64,000 bases of DNA. Origin: Ustilago trichophora (lineage: Eukaryota > Basidiomycota > Ustilaginomycetes > Ustilaginales > Ustilaginaceae). This document shows, in pieces, positions 1-10,468 of this stretch. Every line of letters starts with the position of its first letter. Positions within the stretch are counted from its first letter, which is position 1. The stretch lies in NCBI GenBank assembly GCA_900323505.1, contig OOIN01000033.1, positions 186,001 through 250,000 of the forward strand, given 5' to 3'. The notes below the pieces were generated by a model that was not told where the DNA came from, did no database searches, and saw nothing but the letters and a program-made list of their open reading frames with translations. Both the position numbers and the translations under genes were made by a program.

Positions 1-607
1 TCGCTCCACCGTTCCTCCTCGATCCACACACGCAACTTACCACCCAGGAGGATACGGCATCTCTGAAGGTCTTAAGCGAGCACGAAAGCCTTACCGCTTC
101 CGCAACATTCTCACTGGATCTCTCATCATGGGCTTTGCTACCAGCGTCTACTTCTACTCGATCTCCAAGGTGCGTTTCACATTTGTATCGGCCCTGACAA
201 CTCATTCTGCGTACTCACCCTTACCCTCACTCTGTTTCTCTTCTCGGCTATGCCACACCTCTTCGCACGCCTCAGGTCAAGCAAGACGACTTCTCGGATC
301 TTGCCGAGGTCAGGGCACCCTCCGCAGTCGACTCTACACCTGTCACAACCGAGTCCGACCACAAGCACAAGGTATGATTCGAGACATATTGCATGTACCA
401 ACTTTAAAGAAATTATACACCACACTCTCAGCAGACGTCTACGTGCGATTTCATTGATTGATTGCGAGTCAAGATGAGCTCTTTCCAAGTGGCAGTTTGT
501 ATGGCATCATTGCACGTTAGGTATAGGAAGGCTCTAAGAATGACTCTCCTCCATCCACTGGGTCACCCAATCCATCGTCCTGTTTGACGTCCTACTTCTG
601 TCCATGA
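1..607 (+). CDS. COA3: Cytochrome c oxidase assembly factor 3 (Coa3), 5' end missing
   Basis: Three exons are inferred: up to 169, 276-371 and 527-607; the start lies before the window. The first reads in frame 2 and ends RARKPYRFRNILTGSLI, then MGFATSVYFYSISK. Splicing GTGCGT to CTCAG continues with VKQDDFSDL. A basic segment, one membrane helix, then a SIS-VKQDDFSDL motif is the hallmark of the Coa3/CCDC56 family, small inner-membrane proteins that help Cox1 translation and complex IV assembly in mitochondria. The second intron (GTATGA to GTATAG) and the last exon, a Ser/Pro-rich tail ending at TGA 605-607, are less certain because this tail is not conserved. Family identity is firm; the 3' end is inferred. 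Confidence 0.72.
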
Positions 608-933
608 TAGCTCAGGTATGTTCATCAGCATCTTGGTAAGACGTGGGTCAGCTTGTTGCATCGCGCGCTCGAGTCGGCAAGGTCCGCAATCGCGACTTTC
701 AAGTGTCGTTGCCAAATTTGTGCAGTGCCGCGCCGTGCCGTATCCCGAAAAAGCGTGACAGCAAACCTCCACTTTCTCAAAGTGGCCAGCAAGCACAAGC
801 CTGGTTTGACAATGTACCTTTTGACACTTTTGCTCCTCTCTTCTCACCATCACCTTCCCATACCTTCATCTTGTATCACCTTGAAGACTTTTCATCGATA
901 ACGCTTCACTTTCCAGCCTGGAGCCTATCCACT
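608..933. other. Intergenic, COA3 to scramblase gene
   Basis: About 325 bases between two genes on the same strand. The scramblase reading frame stays open upstream to a GTG at 643, but no ATG is available in this stretch and the residues are low-complexity, so it is taken as the promoter and leader. No clear TATA element was seen. Confidence 0.5.
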
Positions 934-2712
934 ATGACGGGCGCGAGAGCTGCTGCCGGCCTGGCCGAACGCCATCTGCCACCACGCTCTCTGATGCGCC
1001 TTCATTCTTCCACGTCGAGCACAGCAACCAGATGGGTAACACCAGCACTTGCACCGATGGCCACGCTGGCACTTCGCTCGATATCGACCAGCTCCGCTGC
1101 AACCTCCTCTAGAATGGGCAGAGGTTCTCGCTACGCCGCTGCAAAAGACAACCGAGGCCTTCGCCGACCACATCCTTCCCCTCACGCCTCTGACCACGTC
1201 TTGCATCCATCTGCAACACACTCGCACCAGATCACAAACCAGCACATCACAAACCAAAATGCACCTCCAGGCGAGCAATCCGCTACAGCAACACAGGTAG
1301 CGAGTGTCCCCACGGATCCATCAGTCCACGTCCCAGCCGTCGTCCCTCACGAGCCACGTGACGTCCTCCAAGCGTCCAAGCTCAGCTTCCAAGGGGCCAC
1401 CAAGTTGCTCTCCCAATCCGCACTCGTCGTAACTCGCGAGATCGAAATGATGAACATCTTCCTCGGCTTCGAGCAGGCCAACAAGTACTCGATCCATGCT
1501 CCCTCCGGTGAGCTCGTCGGCTACCTCGCCGAAGAAGAACAGGGTCTACTTGGCGGTGCACTTCAGCGGCAAATTTTGCGTACGCATCGACCCTTCCGAG
1601 CCACCGTCATGGATACCTCTGGTAGGCCAGTGCTCATGATACGTCGTCCCTTCACATGGATCAACTCGACCGCCCACATCTACGCCGTACGATCAGACTA
1701 CCCTGTCGGATACGGCGCCCCGCAGGACCACGATCTCGAGCTCATTGGAGAAGTTCAGCAACGATGGCACCTCTACAAGCGACGTTATGAGCTCTTTCTA
1801 CGTCGCAAGGACGAACAAGAGGAAAATTTTGTCCAATTCGCCCACATCGATGCAGGATTCTTGAGCTGGACCTTTCTCATGCAGGATGCCGAGAGCAAGC
1901 TCGTCGGTGCCATTGATCGCAATTTTCGCGGCTTTGGTCGGGAGATTTTCACTGATACGGGACAGTATGTCTTACGATTTGACTCGGCTGGAGAGACAGC
2001 TATGACGGATGCACGCCTTTCGGAGCCTTCTTCTGAGGCAGGTGGAAAGCAAAGGGGGATCGCGGAAGGGTTGGAGTTGGTAGAGAGTCACGGTACTCGA
2101 CCGTTGACATTGGATGAGAGGGCGGTGGCGTTGGCGACTGCGGTCAGTATTGATTTCGATTACTTTAGTAGACATTCCGAAGGGATGCATGGTGGTGGGG
2201 GGATGTTCCCTTGGTTCTATATGGGCGGGATGGGCGGTGGTGGAGGAGGCGAGACCGCGGAAACGCCACGGGGCCCAAATCATGAAAATGTCCCAGCGAA
2301 CCCTAATGCCAGCTCGGGCGATGGCGGTTTCGGAACGGGTGTCGCAGGCGGAGCAATCGGGAGCGGCATGGACTACCCCTACGAGCGCTCCGAATCGGGC
2401 ATGAGTGAGGATGGAAGACTCGGACAACCTCCTTCCAACTCCAACAACAACCAAACCCCGCAGAACGAGACTCCTTGGTGGGAAGCAGACCAACAACAGC
2501 AACAACAACAACCAGAGCAGCAACAAGGGCAATGGGGAGACGGCGATGTGTGGGGCAGTGGAGAATCGGATCCTTGGGCAGGCGCACAGGATACACAGCA
2601 GCCCGATGAAAGCTTTTGGGGCGGATGGGGTGGTGGCGGAGACAACGGCGGTGGAGGCGGTGGTTGGGGCGGATTCTTTGGTGGAGATGGAGATGGTGGA
2701 AGTGATTGGTGA
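934..2712 (+). CDS. AIM25: Mitochondrial scramblase-family protein (Aim25-like)
   Basis: A 592-residue protein of the phospholipid scramblase (LURP/tubby-like) family. The ATG at 934 is chosen because it is the first ATG in the frame and opens an Arg/Ser/Ala-rich, acid-free leader typical of a mitochondrial presequence. The scramblase domain covers about residues 143-350 (LSQSALVVTREIEMMNIFLG, ...LLGGALQRQILRTHRPF..., ...GEVQQRWHLYKRRYELF..., ...AIDRNFRGFGREIFTDTGQY). The last 200 residues are Gly-, Gln- and Trp-rich, with poly-Gln and GGGGG runs, and look disordered. Yeast Aim25 is a mitochondrial member of this family; its activity is unsettled, so lipid scrambling is a family label and not shown here. 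The gene converges on MGR2. Confidence 0.85.
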   Translation: MTGARAAAGLAERHLPPRSLMRLHSSTSSTATRWVTPALAPMATLALRSISTSSAATSSRMGRGSRYAAAKDNRGLRRPHPSPHASDHVLHPSATHSHQITNQHITNQNAPPGEQSATATQVASVPTDPSVHVPAVVPHEPRDVLQASKLSFQGATKLLSQSALVVTREIEMMNIFLGFEQANKYSIHAPSGELVGYLAEEEQGLLGGALQRQILRTHRPFRATVMDTSGRPVLMIRRPFTWINSTAHIYAVRSDYPVGYGAPQDHDLELIGEVQQRWHLYKRRYELFLRRKDEQEENFVQFAHIDAGFLSWTFLMQDAESKLVGAIDRNFRGFGREIFTDTGQYVLRFDSAGETAMTDARLSEPSSEAGGKQRGIAEGLELVESHGTRPLTLDERAVALATAVSIDFDYFSRHSEGMHGGGGMFPWFYMGGMGGGGGGETAETPRGPNHENVPANPNASSGDGGFGTGVAGGAIGSGMDYPYERSESGMSEDGRLGQPPSNSNNNQTPQNETPWWEADQQQQQQQPEQQQGQWGDGDVWGSGESDPWAGAQDTQQPDESFWGGWGGGGDNGGGGGGWGGFFGGDGDGGSDW

Positions 2713-3049
2713 TCCGACAAAGTTTAGACGCTGTCAATCAACTCTGTGATAGAACACGATATTATGAAATCTCAAACGTACACCTCTCCATCCCTGCAAA
2801 AAGCACTCAACACCGTACTGTGTCCTTTCACCCCCGCGTTGAAACCAATCTCAACCTTTCCATGCAATCAGTGCCAACCCAAGCCCAAGTCAAGGCGCCA
2901 TCTTTGAGCCTAAAGCAGCAGCATCCTCGAGTAGAGAATATATATTGATCCCAGTTGCAATTGATATATGGGTTTGTTTGGATAGTGTACACGAATGAGT
3001 AGGTGAAATATTTGTATTTTATTGAAATCGTTGAGGTTGGAAAATGCGG
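2713..3049. other. Convergent intergenic region
   Basis: About 340 bases between the 3' ends of the scramblase and MGR2 genes, AT-richer than the coding DNA and presumably both 3' UTRs. Nothing else was recognised. Confidence 0.5.
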
Positions 3050-3550
3050 TTAGAATTGTCTCTTCAGTTCGACCTCGAAGTTTCCCTCTTTGGCAGCGTT
3101 TAGCAGTTTTTGCTGCTGCTGTAGTGCGACCAATCGTTGAGCAGGGGATAAGTAAGGATTCGATTCGATGCCTTCGGTTCTCAAGACGGTACCGATGGAC
3201 ATGAAGAATCCAAAAGTGGCAGCGGAGCTAAGCATGAATTGTGAAAGAGTACCTAAAGCGCCTCGAGGACCGGGGCCTGCACGAAGGATTTGAATTCCTC
3301 CACCGATGAATCCGATCGTTAGGCCAACTAGGGTTCCTGTCATTGCGCCCATTTTGACTGCAACAACGAGACAAACAATGTCACACAGAGAGAGCGTCAG
3401 TATGCGAGAGCGTAAGAGACGAAAGGAAAATAACGGAGAAGATGACGGGAAAATCAGGGGATAGAGGAGTAGAAGGGGAATGGACGTACTCTTTTGGAAA
3501 ACGGTGGGCTCACCACCAGGCATTCCTTGCATTTGAGGCGGAGGCGGCAT
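3050..3550 (-). CDS. MGR2: Mgr2/Romo1-like TIM23 subunit
   Basis: Two exons on the minus strand, 3490-3550 and 3050-3357, joined across a 132-base intron (donor GTACGT, acceptor TTGCAG), give 122 residues. The junction reads TVFQK-IKMGAMTGTLVG. The protein has two Gly-rich membrane helices (MGAMTGTLVGLTIGFIGGG and LSQFMLSSAATFGFFMSIG) around a GPGPRGALG loop, the pattern of Mgr2 in yeast and ROMO1 in animals. Mgr2 sits in the inner mitochondrial membrane, couples Tim21 to TIM23 and controls lateral release of preproteins. Reading through the intron also stays open but inserts about 44 residues of hydrophobic low-complexity sequence, so the spliced form is preferred. It is divergent from the macro-domain gene. 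Confidence 0.88.
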   Translation of the reverse strand: MPPPPQMQGMPGGEPTVFQKSTSIPLLLLYPLIFPSSSPLFSFRLLRSRILTLSLCDIVCLVVAVKMGAMTGTLVGLTIGFIGGGIQILRAGPGPRGALGTLSQFMLSSAATFGFFMSIGTVLRTEGIESNPYLSPAQRLVALQQQQKLLNAAKEGNFEVELKRQF

Positions 3551-4064
3551 TTTGAGGTATTCTTTTTTGGCGAGGAAGTAAGGAGTCGGTTTGGAGAGTT
3601 GGTTGGTGTTGGTATTGGTAAAAATCGATGCTGCCCGTCCTTAATAAAGTGAAGATAGTGACAGAGGTCGAGAGGATGTTGGCAGAAGTCGAGTGGAGGA
3701 ATGACAAGCTTTGTGGCGGTTCAGAAAAGAGCTCTCTTCTTTACATAGGCTTGTGCAACGGATCCGATCTGACTCCCGCATTCCGCATTCCGATTTCAAG
3801 AAGCTTCCACAACTGCACCCAAAAAACATGAAAGCGATTTTGTTAGACCGTGTTCTTCACTCTCTGGAACGGGGAGGAAAAATAAAACCCCTCCACATAT
3901 AGTATGCGAGGTTTAGTTGCCGTTGCTGCAGGGTTCGCCTTGACCACCACCAACTTCCTCCTCCTCTTCTTCTTCCTCCTCCTCGTATCATCCTTAGCCC
4001 TTGCTTTACTTACAACTACATCAACTCTCTACTGAGTCAACATAATAAGTCAGGTTTCACAACA
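3551..4064. promoter_or_regulatory. Divergent promoter region, MGR2 / macro-domain gene
   Basis: 514 bases between two divergent start codons. It holds a CT-rich stretch (about 3950-3990) before the macro-domain gene, as usual for fungal leaders. No defined element was recognised. Confidence 0.4.
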
Positions 4065-4872
4065 ATGACCACAAAAGTGAACAGCATTCCAACCCTCGCC
4101 ACGCTCTACAAAACCTCCAAACTCACCCCACCAACCCCATCCACCCTCTCCCCTTCCATATACCCTTTCGCCTCGCTAATCTCCATCCACTGTGGAGACA
4201 TTACCCAAATCACCTCGATTCACTCCATCGTAAACGCAGCCAACACAACCCTCCTTGGCGGCGGTGGAGTAGATGGAGCCATTCACCGTGCTGCAGGACC
4301 CCAACTTCTTGAAGAATGTAGATCCCTCAACGGCTGCCCCACTGGCTCAGCCAAAACCACAAAAGCTTACAACCTCGCCATCAAAAACATCATCCATACC
4401 GTAGGCCCCATATACAAATCCACCAAACATAAAGAGTCCGAAAAACTTCTAAGAAGCTCTTACAGATCCAGCTTGCAAGAATTAAAGAAAATCGGCGGAA
4501 AATCGATCGCTTTCCCAAGCATAAGCACCGGCGTTTATGGTTATCCTTTCGAAATCGCAGCAAAAGCCGCGCTAGATGAAATAGGTGCTTGGTTGGAATC
4601 AGATGACAACCATAAACACGTAAGTCTGAGAGAGAGAAAAACAAACAGAGAGAGAGCAGATACAAAATCCATGACCAAGGTGAGCCAAGCTGACCAAGTG
4701 AAATTTGGTCTCGCTAATTGTGTGACAGATCGAAAGGGTTATACTGTGCTGCTTCTCCCAAAAGGATGCAGACAAATACCTCGAGCTCGCACCTACAGTT
4801 TTCCCCCCTCAAGAAATGTTTGACGAATACGCAGAGACAGCGCAAAGCACTGGACGGGCAGACAATGTTTGA
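4065..4872 (+). CDS. Macro-domain ADP-ribose hydrolase (MacroD-type)
   Basis: Exons 4065-4619 and 4729-4872, joined by a GTAAGT...GACAG intron of 109 bases, give 232 residues. The macro domain fills about residues 38-210: [25 protein letters not shown] (residues 55-73, the ADP-ribose-binding Asn and Gly-rich loop), then [20 protein letters not shown] and the second loop [10 protein letters not shown]. The second exon supplies the final strand ([19 protein letters not shown]). MacroD-type enzymes remove ADP-ribose from acidic residues and hydrolyse O-acetyl-ADP-ribose; the NAAN and [10 protein letters not shown] motifs fit this branch. No targeting signal is obvious. Without the intron the tail becomes basic junk, so splicing is well supported. 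Confidence 0.87.
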
Positions 4873-5049
4873 AAAAGGTCATGTTGCGAGGAAAGAGAGA
4901 GAAAGAAGAAGATGCACGAAGAACAAGAAATATGTGATATGTTTGGGTGTATTTTGGTGGTGTGTGTATATGCAGGTGGTGATACAGGAGGAAAAGCGAG
5001 TGCGTGATCCACGTCCTCAATTCCAATATTCTCTTCTTGTCGTTGGAAA

Positions 5050-6402
5050 TTAGTAGTCGGTACCGCGCGAAACGACCTCCTTGCAAGTTGGGCGGAGAAG
5101 GATGGTATGTTCGTACTGAGCGGTCATTGCGCCCTCGATATCGCAGAGCGGGGGATAATCCTGAACGATGCCGAGCGAGACGAGATGTTTGAGACCGAGC
5201 AAGTAGTTCTTCTCACCTACACGGTCGAGGTAACGCCTGCAGAAGGGAAGCGAGTCAAAGTGCTTGTTGATGGTGCGGAGCAATCCGTGTGCCGAGTGGA
5301 CGCGGATGGGGATGGATTTGGGAAGCTTGGCCTTGCGTGCGTAGTGGGAGCATTCGCCTTGGTCAATGACGTAGCCGCGACCGGTGGAGCCGAAGGTCTC
5401 GATGGCGTAGTACTCGCCTTCCTCCATCTTGACATCGAGGTCGGGCATGGCAACGATGGGGACGGATTTGCCGCCGTGGATCGAGTAGCGCTCGATGCTG
5501 TGACCGTTGAGGTTCTGGACACACTTGACTTGGTGGGTCTTGCCGTTGGCTTCGAATTCGTGCGACTCCATAACCTCTTGAATGGAGGCACCGATCTCGC
5601 CGAGACGGGCGTCGATACCGGCTTCCTTGACACCGGCATTGGTAGCGGCTTTGACGGCAGCGAGCAGAGGATCCCAGGTGGGCTCAAAGTTGAGAGTGAA
5701 GGCAGAGTCGACAATGCGACCTTTGACGTGAACACCAAAGTCGACCTTGAGGACATCAGTAGCTTGGAGGACACGCTTGTCACCAGCGTTGGGAGTGTAA
5801 TGAGCAGCGCACTCGTTGATCGAGACACCGGTAGGGAAACCGATACCAGACTCGAAACCTTCCGCCTCGACCAGCGCACGAGTACCGTCCTCGACGAGCT
5901 CGGCAATCTCGATCATAGACATGCCAGGCTTGATGGCGGCCTGAGCATACTGACGCACTTGCCTGTGGACCTCGGCGGCACGGCGGATAATGTTGTAGTC
6001 GAAGCCCTCCTGCTGCTGAACGAGCCTTTCGCGTTCACGAAGCTCTTCGTCGGTGACACGTTTCCTCTCCTCGCTGAACTTGGAAGTATCGTACTGCTGG
6101 ATCTCACCTACGGGGTACTTGCCATTGGTGAAGATCTTGGAGAGACCTACGCGAGGAGGGACAGTCTGAGTCATTTTGGCCTTGTTCTTCTTCTTCTTTT
6201 TCGCGGCACCGGTAGCAGCAGCGGCACCTGCATCGTCGTCGTCGTCATCATCGTCATCGTCATCATCGCCCTCGTCGTCATTGTCGTTGTCACCGTTAGT
6301 GTGGCCGTTGGTAGCGGGAAGAGTGGTGGAAGCAAGCTTGTCGGCGACCTTGTCGACAGAGGCAGCAGCGCCGTTGGTCTGAGCAGCAGCGGCAGCGGTC
6401 AT
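5050..6402 (-). CDS. MAP2: Methionine aminopeptidase 2
   Basis: A single-exon 450-residue enzyme removing the initiator Met from nascent proteins in the cytosol. The N-terminus (1-80) carries an Asp run (about 46-57) and a Lys run (68-75), the charged ribosome-associated extension typical of eukaryotic MetAP2. The pita-bread catalytic domain follows, with substrate His201, metal ligands Asp221, Asp232, His301 (in [12 protein letters not shown]), Glu334 ([11 protein letters not shown]) and Glu431 (AQYEHTILL). All are present, so it should be active; MetAP2 is the family target of fumagillin. Its 3' end faces the macro-domain gene about 180 bases away. The opposite strand is open over the whole gene, but that is a codon-bias shadow. 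Confidence 0.96.
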   Translation of the reverse strand: MTAAAAAQTNGAAASVDKVADKLASTTLPATNGHTNGDNDNDDEGDDDDDDDDDDDDAGAAAATGAAKKKKKNKAKMTQTVPPRVGLSKIFTNGKYPVGEIQQYDTSKFSEERKRVTDEELRERERLVQQQEGFDYNIIRRAAEVHRQVRQYAQAAIKPGMSMIEIAELVEDGTRALVEAEGFESGIGFPTGVSINECAAHYTPNAGDKRVLQATDVLKVDFGVHVKGRIVDSAFTLNFEPTWDPLLAAVKAATNAGVKEAGIDARLGEIGASIQEVMESHEFEANGKTHQVKCVQNLNGHSIERYSIHGGKSVPIVAMPDLDVKMEEGEYYAIETFGSTGRGYVIDQGECSHYARKAKLPKSIPIRVHSAHGLLRTINKHFDSLPFCRRYLDRVGEKNYLLGLKHLVSLGIVQDYPPLCDIEGAMTAQYEHTILLRPTCKEVVSRGTDY

Positions 6403-7788
6403 ATTGGCGATCCCTCAATGAGGAGAAAGAGGTATGAGCTTGAGTTGCTCCGAGTGAAAAACAGCACAAGTGAATGTACTGTGAGAAGTCCGACTATGCA
6501 AGAGTGGACTTGGAGTTGCCCGAAAGGCGTGTGTGTGCTAGGAGGAAAAGGACAAGCAATGCCGACGGATGGCAAAGGAAAAGGGTTGACAGTTGGTGGT
6601 GAGCGACAAACCAAAAGTCGAAACTGAGCTCTCTTGATGCAGCCAGTTCAGTCAGCCAAGAAAGTCAGCGTCCGTGCCTTGTGACCCGATGGAGAGACTT
6701 TTTTTTTCTTTTTTTTTTTTTCTTTCAACAGCCGACGACTTGACAATCTCAACCTCAGAACTGCACACAGCACACAGCAGTAAATCGAAGCCCTGCTTCC
6801 CTTGAATTTGCTCTTTCCGAAAGTTTTCCATGGAGCAGTCAGTCACTCTGTTCTTATCCTTTTTCTTTTTTTTTTTTTTTTTAATTTTTTTTTGGAAGCA
6901 CTCTCCTCTGTCTCGGGCGGTTTGGGTCTCACCCGATAAGATGCAGCGGCTAACCCGATCAAGTCGATTCGTTTCGAGGAAACTTTTGGGGGCACTGCAG
7001 ACTTTCGGCAAAGAGGTCGCAGTCAAATCCATCATGAGTGGACAACCCCGCTTTGAATGCCTGGGAAGAGAAGAACGCGGCGCGCAAATTCCGTCGTGTC
7101 AAAGCAGTGCAGGACAGAGGTGTGCAATGGATCCTCATCCTACACTATCACGGCTGTCGAGTTGCAGTCGGCGCATCCGAAGGACATCATACATACCATC
7201 AAAACACATTGCAGGCTTGCCTCATCTCGAAGCGTGGGAAGGTCAAGATCGACTCAAAAGCAAGCGAAAATGTGCCGAGGCAGAGATGAAAGCTAAATTT
7301 TTACCTTTTTTTTTTTCTTTCTGTTCTTCTCATTTCGGAAAGATCCTTCAGAGTCACAGTTGGATCTTGCGCAGGAGAGAGAGAGAGAGAGAGAAACTTT
7401 TTTTTCCCCTTTGCAAGCGATGAGATTGGGCAGGGTTCAAGAAGGGGTGTGCGCAGAATCCAACCTTTTCCCACACACACACACCAAAAAAAAAAAAAAA
7501 AAAAAACGAAAAAAGTGAATCGGCCCGTAGCCGATGAAGAAGAAGACTCTGAACCAGACCCTTTTGACAGAGAAGCTGAGAGAGTGTGGAATCGGTCAAC
7601 TGAGCGCAGAAAGCGAGAAACCAACGAGATTCAAAGCTTTGGCGGTGCGAATGGGTACATCGTTGCGCCGTCGTCGTTGCTTCTTGCTTCCTCTCCTCTA
7701 GGTATCCACCTCGCCCACCTCGTGTGTCGCTTCCTTCTTCTGTTCGTCTTCAACAGCTTTTGCGCGTTGAAGCTTGCCATCACCCATC
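6403..7788. promoter_or_regulatory. Divergent promoter region, MAP2 / ADE4
   Basis: About 1.4 kb between divergent starts. It contains several homopolymer tracts: T-rich at about 6692-6724 and 6857-6892, a GA repeat near 7375-7393 and an A run at 7487-7506. Such A/T tracts commonly exclude nucleosomes at fungal promoters. Open frames here are low-complexity and not convincing. No exact TGACTC (Gcn4/Bas1-type) site was found. Confidence 0.45.
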
Positions 7789-9609
7789 ATGTGTGGTATC
7801 ACCGCCCTCCTCCTCGCCTCAGTCGACCAGTCCGCTGCTCCCGAAATCAACGAGGCCCTCTCTCTCCTACAACATCGTGGTCAGGATGCTGCCGGTATCG
7901 TCACTTGCGGAAACAAGGGTCGATTCTACCAGACAAAGGCAAACGGAATGGTTCGCGATGTCTTTGACGTCAATGCCATCGCTCGTCTTCAAGGTAACAT
8001 GGGTGTAGGTCACGTAAGATATCCCACCGCTGGCTCCTCGGCTCACTCTGAAGCCCAGCCTTTCTACGTCAACTCGCCCTACGGTATCACCTTTGCTCAC
8101 AACGGAAACCTCATCAACACTGACGAGCTCCGTCGTTTCCTCGATGCCGACGCACACCGACACATCAACACCGACTCGGACTCGGAAGTTCTCCTCAACA
8201 TTTTCGCCAACAATCTGCAAAAGACCGGCAAATTCCGTATCAACGAGGAAGACATCTTCACCGCCATTCGTGACCTCATGAAGCAGTGCAAGGGTGGTTA
8301 CACCTGCATTGCCATGTTGGCTGGTTTCGGTATCATTGCTTTCCGTGACCCCAACGGTATCCGACCTCTCGGTATGTGCTCTCGTCCCTCGTCTGCTGCC
8401 GAGTCTGGTGCGCTCGAGGGCCACGGCAAGGATTACTGCTTCACTTCCGAGTCCGTCGTTTGTGATGCCCTTGGTTTCGAAGACTTTGAGGACATCAAGG
8501 CCGGTGAAGCCGTCATCATCACAAAACACGCCGTCTCGCGTCGCACCCTCACCCCTCCCGCAGACTCACCAGACGCCTACACCTTCTCCCCCGACATTTT
8601 TGAGTACGTCTATTTTGCTCGTCCCGACAGCGTCATGGACGGCGTCTCGGTCTACCGCTCCCGTATGGCCATGGGTGACAAGCTTGCCGATGAGGTCCGT
8701 CGCCAACTCCAAAAGACTGGAGAGTCGATCGACGTCGTCATCCCTGTCCCCGACACATCTCGTGTTGCCGCTCTTCAGCTCGCCCAGAACCTTGGCGTTC
8801 CGTACCGTGAAGGCTTCATCAAGAACCGCTACGTCGGTCGTACCTTCATCATGCCCGGCCAGAGCGTGCGTCGCAAGAATGTTCGTCGCAAGCTCAACGC
8901 CATGGCGCTCGAATTTGCCAACAAGAACGTCCTCATTGTCGATGACTCTATTGTGCGCGGTACCACCTCGAAGGAGATTATCCAGATGGCTCGTGATGCA
9001 GGCGCCAAGAAGGTCATCATGGCCTCGTGCGCACCACCTATCCGTTACTCGAACGTGTACGGTATCGACATGCCTTCGCGTCAGGAACTCGTTGCCTATG
9101 GCCGAACTGTCGAACAGGTCGCCGAGTATATCCAGGCTGACATGGTCATCTACCAGACCCTCGAGGACCTCATCGACTCTGTTCAGCAGTTCAACCCGGA
9201 ACTCAAGCATTTCGATTGCTCCGTCTTTGACGGACAATATGTCACCGGCGGCGTCGACGCCGAGTACATTGCCCACCTCGAGCATCTCCGTAGCGAAAAT
9301 GCCAAGGCCAAGAAGGCTGCCGGCAAGATCCCTCTCATTGCAGAAAGCCAAAAGAAGCTCTACGCAAGTCGCGCCAGCCCTGCCGCTTCCAGCGTTGCAG
9401 GCCAAGACCGTCCCATGGATGGTGCCAACGACGAGAAGCTCGCCGCCGAACCTTCTGCCGCTGCCGTCCTCCATGGTACCAACGGCAACAGGAAACGCAG
9501 GCTCAACGACGAGGAGCTCGAGGAGGAGGAAAAACAGCAGGACGTCGGCTGCTCGGGCCCCATGAACGGCGCTGATGACATTGGGTTGTTTAACAGCTGG
9601 ACTCGTTAA
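7789..9609 (+). CDS. ADE4: Amidophosphoribosyltransferase (glutamine PRPP amidotransferase)
   Basis: A 606-residue cytosolic enzyme catalysing the committed step of purine synthesis, PRPP plus glutamine to phosphoribosylamine. The start is fixed by chemistry: Met1-Cys2 (MCGITALL), where Cys2 becomes the N-terminal nucleophile of the class II glutaminase after Met removal. The frame extends upstream only to a TTG at 7774. The glutaminase half shows LLQHRGQDAAGI, GVGHVRYPTAG and the FAHNGNL motif; the transferase half shows VPDTSR and the PRPP loop VLIVDDSIVRGTTS at about 381-394. No propeptide precedes the Cys, as in yeast Ade4. The last 90 residues are a divergent Glu/Lys-rich tail. No intron is needed. 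It ends convergent with CWF18. Confidence 0.97.
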   Translation: MCGITALLLASVDQSAAPEINEALSLLQHRGQDAAGIVTCGNKGRFYQTKANGMVRDVFDVNAIARLQGNMGVGHVRYPTAGSSAHSEAQPFYVNSPYGITFAHNGNLINTDELRRFLDADAHRHINTDSDSEVLLNIFANNLQKTGKFRINEEDIFTAIRDLMKQCKGGYTCIAMLAGFGIIAFRDPNGIRPLGMCSRPSSAAESGALEGHGKDYCFTSESVVCDALGFEDFEDIKAGEAVIITKHAVSRRTLTPPADSPDAYTFSPDIFEYVYFARPDSVMDGVSVYRSRMAMGDKLADEVRRQLQKTGESIDVVIPVPDTSRVAALQLAQNLGVPYREGFIKNRYVGRTFIMPGQSVRRKNVRRKLNAMALEFANKNVLIVDDSIVRGTTSKEIIQMARDAGAKKVIMASCAPPIRYSNVYGIDMPSRQELVAYGRTVEQVAEYIQADMVIYQTLEDLIDSVQQFNPELKHFDCSVFDGQYVTGGVDAEYIAHLEHLRSENAKAKKAAGKIPLIAESQKKLYASRASPAASSVAGQDRPMDGANDEKLAAEPSAAAVLHGTNGNRKRRLNDEELEEEEKQQDVGCSGPMNGADDIGLFNSWTR

Positions 9610-9919
9610 TGGTCGTTAATGGGTTGGGGGTTTGTATAGCTACTGTGAATGGTCTCGTTACAATCAAAAAGCATGTTCTTTCTTTTCTCTGTTTCTCTCT
9701 CTTGCATTCATACAATGTTGATCCTTGACGGCTCATCTTTTATGTGGCATCATGTGCATTGTGGTTCAGTTGAAAGGGTCACGCAACTGTGAGGGGTTTT
9801 CGCTTGTGTAAGCATATAGGCTTATGGTTGAAACGGTACAAATACAGTGTGAGATGTTACAAAAGATATGCTGTGAAACAGGGAGAATGGACCGGTTGAA
9901 TTCTCTCACAGGCCTCCCT
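9610..9919. other. Convergent intergenic region, ADE4 / CWF18
   Basis: 310 bases between two 3' ends, presumably both UTRs. It includes a CT-rich stretch near 9675-9705. Nothing else was recognised. Confidence 0.4.
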
Positions 9920-10468
9920 CTACTCGTCTTCACTCTCGCTCTCGTCATCCGACGACTCCCCGTCCTCACCTTGGCCCAAATCAGCTGTTGCACTAGCGAC
10001 GATCTCCGCGCTGACTCCCGCTACACTTTCTTCCGACCTCACTGCCCCATTCGCATCCAACCCAGCAGCCTTCTGTTGGCCCTGAATCCTTTGCCTAATC
10101 AGCAGAATGACCGCCTCCTTGTCCCTTCTCTCCATTTTTTTCAGCCTCTTCTCCAGATCCCGCTTGAGATCCCAGTTGGGTCGTTTGGGAGCGATGTTTG
10201 TCAGATCAAGATCTTCCTTGCGTCTCTGTTCGTCTAGTGCGATGGTGTCGGATTGGAGTGTAGAGACGTCCTTTTCCACTGTATCGGGGAGATCGCGTGC
10301 GGAAGTGAAACGTTTGAATTGGCCTGTTAAAGGGTCGTAGTTGCGGAAATGGCGCTTGATTAGGGACGAGGAAGAGGGAGAAAGAGTGCCGGTGGATTCT
10401 TCGTGACGTCGCTTGCGAAGCAGGGCAAGCTTTTGCTTGCGCGCTGCGGAAAACGCTTCCATTGACAT
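9920..10468 (-). CDS. CWF18: Splicing factor Cwf18 / CCDC12
   Basis: A single-exon protein of 182 residues. It has the CCDC12/Cwf18 layout: a basic N-terminal helix (RKQKLALLRKRRHEE), the conserved FRNYDPLTGQF segment, then a C-terminal helix PNWDLKRDLEKRLKKMERR with IRQRI following, and an acidic tail ending in a DDESESEDE stretch. In S. pombe Cwf18 is a component of the Cdc5/Prp19-associated spliceosome, so the product should act in nuclear pre-mRNA splicing. Two Met codons lie at the start (residues 1 and 3); the first is used. It is divergent from SWC2. Confidence 0.9.
   Translation of the reverse strand: MSMEAFSAARKQKLALLRKRRHEESTGTLSPSSSSLIKRHFRNYDPLTGQFKRFTSARDLPDTVEKDVSTLQSDTIALDEQRRKEDLDLTNIAPKRPNWDLKRDLEKRLKKMERRDKEAVILLIRQRIQGQQKAAGLDANGAVRSEESVAGVSAEIVASATADLGQGEDGESSDDESESEDE

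Noticed and set aside
643..933. Upstream extension of the scramblase frame
   Set aside because: The extension begins at GTG, has no ATG, and would hide the mitochondrial leader beginning at 934.
5107..6627. 506-residue open frame on the plus strand opposite MAP2
   Set aside because: It mirrors the coding frame of a well-supported gene, has Val/Asp/Leu-rich composition typical of antisense reading of GC-biased codons, and shows no family motif.
6830..7423. 197-residue frame upstream of ADE4
   Set aside because: Contains translated poly-T and poly-GA runs and a mixed composition; lies in the promoter region.
8294..9565. 423-residue plus-strand frame overlapping ADE4
   Set aside because: Ser/Pro/Arg-rich out-of-frame reading of ADE4 with no domain.
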